A stretch of 6,744 nt of DNA, taken from the NCBI GenBank assembly GCA_900555735.1, contig USMI01000104.1:1-6744 (forward strand). The letters are read 5' to 3'. Positions within the stretch are counted from its first letter, which is position 1, and each line of letters begins with the position of its first letter. The notes under the pieces are model-generated. The model saw nothing but the letters and a program-made list of their open reading frames with translations. It searched no databases and was not told the origin of the DNA. Position numbers and translations under genes: made by a program. Origin of the DNA: an uncultured Eubacteriales bacterium (GTDB taxonomy: Bacteria > Bacillota > Clostridia > Oscillospirales > Oscillospiraceae). This document shows, one piece after another, positions 1-4,315 of this stretch.

Positions 1-1574
1 AGCAGGCAGGGACGGCGGGTGACGATGGCGGGGTGCTTGCCCTCGTTCAGGGCGGCCACGGCGGTGTTGACGGTGGCCTTCATGGCGGCCAGATCCTGAG
101 GATCGACGGTCAGCACGGGATCAAAGCCATAGGTCTCGAAGATCTTCTCCACGCTCAGCATGGGGGCTTCCTCGCCCATCAGGGTATAGCCGGAGCCGGG
201 GTTGTCCTGATGGCCGGTCATACCGGTGATGCGGTTATCCAGCACGCAGGGGATCATGCGGCCGTTGTTGTAGATGATCTCAGCAGCGCCGGTCATGCCG
301 CTGTGGAAGAACGTGGAGTCGCCCATGACGCCGAACACCACCTTATCGGTGACACCCTCGCGCTGGAAGGACTTGGCCATACCCATACCGGCGGAGAAGC
401 CGCCGCCCATGCAGATGCACACGTCCATGCAGTTCAGCGGAGGTGCGAAGCCCAGCGTGTAGCAGCCGATATCGCCGGTGACCACGTAGTTCTTGTTCTT
501 GGACAGGGTGTAGAAGAAGCCGCGGTGGGGGCAGCCGGGACACAGTGCGGGAGGACGCTTGGCTACCTGCACGTCGGTGATGGTCTTGTAGTTGGGCTTG
601 ATACCCAGCACACGCTCACGCACCAGCTCGGTGTTCAGCTCATACATGACGCCGGTCAGATCCTTGCCGATGCAGTCGATACCGGCGGCCTTGATCTCGT
701 TCTCCATGAAGGGCTCCAGCTCTTCGATAATGTACAGCTTCTCCACCTTGGAGGCGAAGTCGCGGATCAGGTTCATGGGCAGAGGATAGGTCAGGCCCAG
801 CTTCAGGAAGGACGTACCCTCAGGGAACACTTCCTTGGCGTACTCATAGGCGATGGAGGCGGTGATGACGCCCACCTTGCCGTCGCCCATCTCCACCTTG
901 TTCAGGCCGTTCTCCAAAGCGGTGGTGCAGCCGTACTCGGCCAGCTTCACCAGACGCTCCTCCACGATGGGGTGGTTGGCGTAGGCGTTGGCGGGTGCGC
1001 AGATGAACTTGCGGGTATTGCGCTTGTACTCAGGGGCCACATGCTCGGTACGCTCGCCGAACTCCACCAGACCCTTGGAGTGACAGACGCGGGTGGTGGT
1101 ACGGTACAGCACGGGGGTATCGAACGCCTCGGAGATCTCGCAGGCCAGCTTCACGAAGTCCTTGCACTCCTGCGCGTCGGAGGGCTCCACCATGGCGATC
1201 TTGGCGGCGCGGGCATAGTGGCGGTTGTCCTGCTCGTTCTGGGAGGAGTGGCAGGAGGGGTCGTCAGCGGTGACCACCACGAAGGCGCCGTTGACGCCCA
1301 TGTAACCGGCGGTGAACAGGGGGTCGGCGGCCACGTTCAGGCCCACCATCTTCATGGTGCAGAAGGCACGGGAGCCGGCCACGGCAGCGCCGTAGGCCAC
1401 CTCGGTAGCCACCTTCTCATTGGGAGCCCACTCGCAGTACACATCCTTGCCGTACTGGGGCATGTTCTCCAGAATCTCGGTGCTGGGAGTGCCCGGGTAC
1501 GCGGAACAGACTTTGATACCGGCTTCGTAGACGCCACGGGCGGTGGCCTCGTTACCGGACATCAGATGTTTCAT
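1..1574 (-). CDS. iorA: Indolepyruvate:ferredoxin oxidoreductase, alpha subunit (3' end outside window)
   Basis: IorA is the thiamine-diphosphate subunit of the cytoplasmic IorAB complex, which oxidatively decarboxylates aryl 2-oxoacids such as indolepyruvate to acyl-CoA and passes electrons to ferredoxin. Visible are 524 residues. The N-terminal pyrimidine-binding domain has AYPGTPSTE (25-33), the likely cofactor glutamate E53 in WAPNEKVATE, and the family segment DDPSCHSSQNEQD. Before the second ThDP domain comes CPGCPHRG (345-352), then GDIGCYTLG (367-375) and the ThDP/Mg motif GDSTFFHSG (418-426) ending at NN 436-437 and DN 446-447. The frame is open to base 1 and ends at RRPCL, just where family members enter a C-terminal ferredoxin-like 4Fe-4S domain, so roughly 60-100 residues are missing. 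The ATG at 1574 has AAAGGTGG (1584-1591) nine bases upstream. It follows buk by 70 bases with no terminator between, so they probably form one operon; iorB is expected next, outside the window. The exact 2-oxoacid substrate cannot be told from sequence. Confidence 0.93.
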   Translation of the reverse strand, partial: MKHLMSGNEATARGVYEAGIKVCSAYPGTPSTEILENMPQYGKDVYCEWAPNEKVATEVAYGAAVAGSRAFCTMKMVGLNVAADPLFTAGYMGVNGAFVVVTADDPSCHSSQNEQDNRHYARAAKIAMVEPSDAQECKDFVKLACEISEAFDTPVLYRTTTRVCHSKGLVEFGERTEHVAPEYKRNTRKFICAPANAYANHPIVEERLVKLAEYGCTTALENGLNKVEMGDGKVGVITASIAYEYAKEVFPEGTSFLKLGLTYPLPMNLIRDFASKVEKLYIIEELEPFMENEIKAAGIDCIGKDLTGVMYELNTELVRERVLGIKPNYKTITDVQVAKRPPALCPGCPHRGFFYTLSKNKNYVVTGDIGCYTLGFAPPLNCMDVCICMGGGFSAGMGMAKSFQREGVTDKVVFGVMGDSTFFHSGMTGAAEIIYNNGRMIPCVLDNRITGMTGHQDNPGSGYTLMGEEAPMLSVEKIFETYGFDPVLTVDPQDLAAMKATVNTAVAALNEGKHPAIVTRRPCL

Positions 1575-1644
1575 AGTTTTCTTCCACCTTTCTTCTTTTT
1601 TGCTTACTCTTCTTTGTCACACAATATGCTATTGGAAAACGGAA

Positions 1645-2700
1645 TCAATAAACGCTGGCCTCCTGCTCGCCGTGGAGCACGCGCAGTGCGCCCTCGGCCA
1701 GAGAACGCATCTCCTCCTCGCCGGGCAGCCGGATGGTCCGGGCGATCTTGCCCACATAGGCGGTGATGTCGTCGCAGAAGAACTGCTCATAGGCCATACC
1801 GCCGGTGAACACGATGGCGTCCACGTCGAAATGCAGCACGGCGGCCATGGCGCCGATATCCTTGGAAAGCTGATAGACCAGCGCCTGATAGGCCTCCACA
1901 TACTTGGGGTCGCCCTCCACCACCTTGGCGCAGATCACGCGGAAATCGGTGGTGCCCAGATAGGACAGCATACCGGCGCGGCGGCCGAAGGTCTTTTTCA
2001 CCTCGTCCTTGGTCTTGCCGGAGAAGCAGTAGCTGATGAGCTGGTTGACAGGCAGTCCGCCTGCGCGATCCATGCCCATGGAGCCCTCGTCCTTCACGTT
2101 GCACACATCGACAACGCGGCCCTTCTGGTGGGCGCCCACACTGACGCCGCCGCCCAGATGGCACACGATCAGGTTCACGTCCTCGTACTTCCTGCCCAGC
2201 TCCTTGGCGGCCTTGCGGCCGATGGACTTGTGGTTCAGGGCGTGGAACTGGCACAGGCGGCGGAACTCGGCAAAGCCGGTGTAGTGGGCGATCTCGGTCA
2301 TTTCGTCCACGCACACGGGGTCTACAAAGAAGGCGGGAATGCCCACCATGTCGCCCAGCTTCTTGGCCAGATACGCGCCCAGATTGGAGGGATGCTCGCC
2401 GTAGGGAGCGGTCTCCACATCGTGCATCACCTTGTCATTGACGGCATAGGTGCCGCTGGGGATGGGGCGGTACAGACCGCCGCGGCCGCACACCGCGTCA
2501 AAGTCCTCCAGCTTATAGCCGGCCTCGGCAACGGCATTGAGAATGGCGTTCTTGCGATAGTCCGCCTGATCGATGACCCGCTCGAACTGATCCAGCTCCT
2601 CGGCGGAGTGGTCAATGCCCAGCTTGAAAAGCTGCTGGTCCTCCTCGAATACGGCGATCTTGGTGCTGGTGGCGCCGGGGTTGATAACAAGGATCTTCAT
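1645..2700 (-). CDS. buk: Butyrate kinase family acyl kinase
   Basis: This 351-residue protein has the usual length of butyrate kinases (about 355), soluble ASKHA-fold enzymes that convert acyl phosphate plus ADP to carboxylate plus ATP. Motifs in order: phosphate-binding NPGATSTK (7-14), GRGGL (72-76) with the arginine expected in catalysis, FVDPVCVDE (125-133), NHKSIGRKAA (156-165), HLGGGVSVGAH (181-191), TDFR (251-254), the nucleotide-site motif FTGGMAYEQ (298-306), and a typical C-terminus with EGALRVL. The odd part is 204-217, DEGSMGMDRAGGLP, where classical butyrate kinases such as C. acetobutylicum Buk read DGEGPFSPERSGG; the arginine is kept but the residues before it differ, so the acyl substrate may not be butyrate. 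No phosphotransbutyrylase gene is visible. The gene has its own promoter (2781-2809) and a putative operator, and leads into iorA. The ATG at 2700 has a weak GAGGG site ten bases upstream; AGGG and CCCT there could pair across four bases. Confidence 0.92.
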   Translation of the reverse strand: MKILVINPGATSTKIAVFEEDQQLFKLGIDHSAEELDQFERVIDQADYRKNAILNAVAEAGYKLEDFDAVCGRGGLYRPIPSGTYAVNDKVMHDVETAPYGEHPSNLGAYLAKKLGDMVGIPAFFVDPVCVDEMTEIAHYTGFAEFRRLCQFHALNHKSIGRKAAKELGRKYEDVNLIVCHLGGGVSVGAHQKGRVVDVCNVKDEGSMGMDRAGGLPVNQLISYCFSGKTKDEVKKTFGRRAGMLSYLGTTDFRVICAKVVEGDPKYVEAYQALVYQLSKDIGAMAAVLHFDVDAIVFTGGMAYEQFFCDDITAYVGKIARTIRLPGEEEMRSLAEGALRVLHGEQEASVY

Positions 2701-2763
2701 ATAGGGGGTTCCCTCTCTTTCTCTTATTTCATCGAATACTTCGTCAAAAATTTCGCCGAATCA

Positions 2764-2778
2764 CTTAATGAACTATTC
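2764..2778 (-). promoter_or_regulatory. Putative TetR operator at the buk promoter
   Basis: On the minus strand this reads GAATAGTTCATTAAG. It matches 13 of 15 bases of the site at 3531-3545 in front of the tetR gene. Its core, TGAA-nnn-TTCA (2769-2779), is an inverted repeat. It begins two bases after the -10 box and covers the expected transcription start (about 2774), where a bound repressor would block transcription. That the TetR protein encoded upstream binds it is an inference from the shared motif and position. Confidence 0.55.
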
Positions 2779-2780
2779 AC

Positions 2781-2809
2781 AGTATTGCACTTTCCGTCCG
2801 GTTTGTCAA
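2781..2809 (-). promoter_or_regulatory. Sigma-70/SigA-type promoter of buk-iorA
   Basis: On the minus strand a perfect -35 TTGACA (2809-2804) is followed by a 17-base spacer and the -10 box AATACT (2786-2781, 4 of 6 consensus positions). Transcription would start near 2774, leaving a leader of about 75 bases before the buk ATG. It lies downstream of the tetR terminator, so buk-iorA probably has its own transcript. Confidence 0.72.
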
Positions 2810-2819
2810 CGGCGTTGAC
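2805..2819. repeat. 15-bp palindrome overlapping the buk -35 box
   Basis: GTCAAC-GGC-GTTGAC is a perfect 6-3-6 inverted repeat. One arm supplies five of the six bases of the -35 hexamer TTGACA. Its position suggests an operator for a second regulator, but part of the symmetry comes from the -35 box itself and chance cannot be excluded. No copy is seen at the tetR promoter. Confidence 0.4.
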
Positions 2820-2860
2820 CGCTCTTTTCCCACGTCTTTTCAAATATCGGCGTTGTGAAC

Positions 2861-2906
2861 AAAAAAAGCTGACGTTTGGCCGTGAAATCGACCAAACGTC
2901 AGCTTT
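2861..2906 (-). terminator. Rho-independent terminator of the tetR gene
   Basis: A perfect 15-bp stem (2865-2879 with 2892-2906, arm AAAGCTGACGTTTGG) encloses a 12-base loop. On the minus strand it runs directly into seven T residues (2867-2861, partly shared with the arm). It starts two bases after the tetR stop codon. No T run follows on the other strand, so it acts in the direction of tetR and separates that gene from buk. Confidence 0.9.
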
Positions 2907-2908
2907 GG

Positions 2909-3517
2909 TTATGCATGCTTCTCCAAGCCCCGCAGCAGGATCTCCGCCATGGCGATGCCGCGGGCGGAAATATCGAACTTCCCCTCGTAAATGCGCCATT
3001 CCAGCAGCATGCCGCGGTGCAGCGTCACCAGATACTCCACCACCGTGTCATCGTCATACTGCCCGTCAATAAAGCCATCCCGGCGGCACAGCGCCACCAG
3101 CTCGGAAAGCACCCGGTAATAGATACGGTGCTCGTTGCGCTGCAGCGCGCCCTGCTCCGGATACTTCATGGCGTGGATGAACGCCTTGTACAGCACCGGA
3201 TCGTCGGTACTGATCCGCAGGGACTGACCCACGAAATCCAGCAGCTTCTCCTTGGCGGTATGGGCGGTATCCGCCAGATACGCCGCCTCCAGCGTCAGAT
3301 ACGCCGCGTCCACATGGCTGGTGACCTGAATGGCCAGCTCGTCCTTGCTCTTGAAATAGTGGTAAATATTGCCTACGGAGCAGCCCGCCTTCTGGGCGAT
3401 CTCCTCCACAGAGACATTTTCAAAGCCCTCCCGGTCAAACAGGTCCAGCGCCACATTCTGGATGCGGCTGCGCATCTCCAGCGCCTGCTGCTTGCGGGGG
3501 GTCAACTTTTCTGCCAT
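2909..3517 (-). CDS. TetR/AcrR family transcriptional regulator
   Basis: The 202-residue protein has the normal length of a TetR-family dimeric repressor. An N-terminal helix-turn-helix domain spans about residues 13-61: RIQNVALDLFDREGF, then VSVEEIAQKAGCSVGNIYHYFKSKDEL, the family's typical recognition helix and YHYF turn. The rest (about 65-202) is the variable helical ligand-binding domain, which gives no hint of the inducer. The ATG at 3517 is chosen because AGGGG lies ten bases upstream; an in-frame TTG at 3535 would place that ribosome binding site inside the coding sequence. The gene has its own consensus promoter and strong terminator. A 15-bp motif in its leader recurs at the buk promoter, so it probably represses itself and buk-iorA. 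The ligand could be an aryl or branched-chain acid or acyl-CoA of that pathway, which is a guess from context. Confidence 0.93.
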   Translation of the reverse strand: MAEKLTPRKQQALEMRSRIQNVALDLFDREGFENVSVEEIAQKAGCSVGNIYHYFKSKDELAIQVTSHVDAAYLTLEAAYLADTAHTAKEKLLDFVGQSLRISTDDPVLYKAFIHAMKYPEQGALQRNEHRIYYRVLSELVALCRRDGFIDGQYDDDTVVEYLVTLHRGMLLEWRIYEGKFDISARGIAMAEILLRGLEKHA

Positions 3518-3527
3518 AATCAGTGAA

Positions 3528-3532
3528 CCCCT
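3528..3532 (-). promoter_or_regulatory. Ribosome binding site of the tetR gene
   Basis: AGGGG on the minus strand, ten bases before the ATG at 3517. It decides the start in favour of MAEKL over the upstream in-frame TTG. It overlaps the edge of the putative operator, so part of the motif's conservation there could reflect translation. Confidence 0.75.
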
Positions 3533-3545
3533 CAATGAATTATTC
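3531..3545 (-). promoter_or_regulatory. Putative TetR operator in the tetR leader
   Basis: On the minus strand this reads GAATAATTCATTGAG, 13 of 15 identical to the site at the buk promoter, with the inverted core GAAT-A-ATTC. It lies eight bases after the -10 box, close to the expected start of transcription, which fits autorepression. Binding is inferred, not shown. Confidence 0.55.
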
Positions 3546-3553
3546 TACATGGT

Positions 3554-3582
3554 ATCATATCCCGAAACCCGGTCTGTGTCAA
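3554..3582 (-). promoter_or_regulatory. SigA-type promoter of the tetR gene
   Basis: On the minus strand a perfect -35 TTGACA (3582-3577), a 17-base spacer and a -10 TATGAT (3559-3554, 5 of 6). Transcription would start near 3547, giving a leader of about 30 bases. This is the closest match to consensus in the window. Confidence 0.85.
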
Positions 3583-3634
3583 GTATTTGTCTGTTTACAT
3601 TGCGAAAGTCGGAGATTTCGTCCCCGCGGGGCGA

Positions 3635-3664
3635 CCTACTTTTGCCAATAGCGGCAAAAGTAGG
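3635..3664. repeat. Left-end hairpin of the intergenic element
   Basis: CCTACTTTTGCC (3635-3646) and GGCAAAAGTAGG (3653-3664) form a perfect 12-bp stem with a six-base loop. It is followed by CAAAAC rather than a T run, so it is not a standard plus-strand terminator. Confidence 0.8.
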
Positions 3665-3675
3665 CAAAACCGCCA

Positions 3676-3696
3676 GAAGGAACCTCCGGTTCCTTC
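3676..3696. repeat. Small perfect hairpin in the intergenic element
   Basis: GAAGGAACC (3676-3684) pairs perfectly with GGTTCCTTC (3688-3696) across the three-base loop TCC. No T run follows. It lies 11 bases inside the left-end hairpin. Confidence 0.75.
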
Positions 3697-3800
3697 ACCT
3701 CCCAGCGCGCTATACATTGTACGGAATTGCAAGTACCTGCCGCACGTTCACGCAGGATTATCTTTTTCGTGCCGCAAAAAAATTGTCTCATCACCAGCAC

Positions 3801-3866
3801 CGCTGCCGCTGATGCCTACATCGAACAACGCTGTTGGTTCTACCGTTAATAACGTCAGCGGCAGCG
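3801..3866. repeat. 12-bp inverted repeat closing a possible branched structure
   Basis: CGCTGCCGCTGA (3801-3812) and TCAGCGGCAGCG (3855-3866) are perfect inverted repeats separated by 42 bases. Inside, GAACAAC and GTTGgTTC (about 3823-3840, one bulged base) and CGTT and AACG (3844-3854) could form two smaller hairpins, making a three-way junction if transcribed. A 5-bp hairpin TGCGT-CAC-ACGCA (3885-3897) follows. No promoter that would drive an RNA was convincing. Confidence 0.6.
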
Positions 3867-3970
3867 ACGCAAGAAGGACGTCGATGCGTCACACGCAGCG
3901 ATAACAACCAACTTCCACGAACGCGAGGTAAAAAGCCACAAATTCGTAACCGGAACAGCGTGCGCGGATT

Positions 3971-3989
3971 CTTAAACCGCAGGTTTAAG
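3971..3989. repeat. Short perfect hairpin near the right end of the element
   Basis: CTTAAACC (3971-3978) and GGTTTAAG (3982-3989) flank a three-base loop. A short T run (TTTTT, 3995-3999) comes six bases after it on the plus strand, so a weak plus-strand terminator is possible but no plus-strand gene needs one. Confidence 0.6.
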
Positions 3990-4000
3990 CTGTCTTTTTG

Positions 4001-4030
4001 GGTACTTTTGGGACAGCGGCCAAAAGTACC
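4001..4030. repeat. Right-end hairpin of the intergenic element
   Basis: GGTACTTTTGG (4001-4011) and CCAAAAGTACC (4020-4030) form a perfect 11-bp stem with an eight-base loop. Its sequence resembles the left-end hairpin (shared TACTTTTG / CAAAAGTA). The flanking GCCCCGG and CAAAA tracts match the left copy when read on the opposite strand, so the two form an inverted pair. Confidence 0.8.
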
Positions 4031-4076
4031 TCGTGCCGGGGCGCGAAACTTCCCAACCATCTCACTATTGTCCATG

Positions 4077-4106
4077 AAAAACGGCCGTCTTTCGACGGCC
4101 GTTTTT
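4077..4106 (-). terminator. Hairpin terminator of the feo operon
   Basis: AAAAACGGCCGTC (4077-4089) and GACGGCCGTTTTT (4094-4106) form a perfect 13-bp stem with the loop TTTC. The minus strand, in the direction of feoB, ends in a T run (4081-4077), and the stem begins one base after the stop codon of the small Cys-rich gene. The symmetry with T runs on both strands would let it work in either direction. There is no convergent gene. Confidence 0.9.
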
Positions 4107-4107
4107 C

Positions 4108-4263
4108 TTATTTGTGGCTGCAATGGCCGCCGCAGTGTGCGCAGTTGCCAGTGCAGCTGGCGGAGCAGAGACTCTTGCCCTGCTTTTTGTTTTTAATGAG
4201 GGAGTGGACAATGGAAGTGACAATGGCGATCAGAACAAGACAAATCAGAATATCAGCCAGCAT
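4108..4263 (-). CDS. FeoB-associated Cys-rich membrane protein
   Basis: This 51-residue protein is too short for many gene callers but is well supported. The ATG at 4263 has AAAGGAG (4278-4272) eight bases upstream. Residues about 4-23 (DILICLVLIAIVTSIVHSLI) form one membrane segment. A basic linker (KNKKQGK) follows, then a short tail with five cysteines at 33, 37, 41, 44 and 48 plus histidines at 43, 47 and 50. This layout, directly after feoB, is that of the small FeoB-associated Cys-rich proteins of Firmicutes. The positive-inside rule puts the Cys/His tail in the cytoplasm. Its biochemical role is not established; binding ferrous iron leaving FeoB or stabilising the transporter is plausible. 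The start lies 52 bases after the feoB stop with no terminator between, so both share a transcript. Confidence 0.88.
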   Translation of the reverse strand: MLADILICLVLIAIVTSIVHSLIKNKKQGKSLCSASCTGNCAHCGGHCSHK

Positions 4264-4315
4264 GACAAGCGCTCCTTTCTCAGAATTGGTAAGTAAGTGG
4301 TTTTGCGAGGATGAA

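Larger units (their letters stand above)
3616..4048. repeat. MITE-like or intergenic repeat element with inverted hairpin ends
   Basis: This gene-free stretch between two operons has related ends in inverted orientation. The left end reads TTTCGTCCCCG, then a hairpin with TACTTTTGCC. The right end, read on the minus strand, is TTTCGCGCCCCGG, then a hairpin with TACTTTTGG; both hairpins continue into AGTAsscAAAA-type sequence. Between them lie further hairpins (separate entries) and no credible coding sequence: the open frames crossing it lack ribosome binding sites and family features. It could be a non-autonomous mobile element, a family of extragenic palindromes, or a structured RNA locus. 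Boundaries are approximate and no clear target-site duplication was seen. It interrupts neither flanking operon. Confidence 0.5.

Noticed and set aside
1622..1634. CAATA-TGC-TATTG hairpin between buk and iorA as a terminator
   Set aside because: Only a 5-bp AT-rich stem with no T run after it on the minus strand, so readthrough from buk to iorA is expected.
33..1766. Very long plus-strand open frame (577 residues, rich in Gly, His, Ala)
   Set aside because: It lies antisense to iorA and the end of buk, both with clear family motifs. The composition is what GC-rich codons give when read on the other strand, and it runs across two genes and their intergenic gap.
2865..2906. 15-bp inverted repeat between tetR and buk as an operator
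   Set aside because: It begins two bases after the tetR stop and runs into a T run in the direction of tetR, so terminator is the better reading. It also lies upstream of the buk -35 box.
1543..3072. Plus-strand open frame of 509 residues
   Set aside because: It is antisense to buk and the end of tetR, and runs through a terminator and a promoter region. No recognisable domain.
3518..3535. Upstream in-frame TTG start for the TetR gene
   Set aside because: It would put the AGGGG ribosome binding site inside the coding sequence. The ATG at 3517 is well spaced from that site and gives a normal TetR N-terminus.
3791..4196. Open frames of 105-120 residues on both strands in the intergenic stretch
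   Set aside because: They run through hairpins, lack ribosome binding sites and show no family features; their arginine-rich or mixed composition looks like translated repeat DNA.
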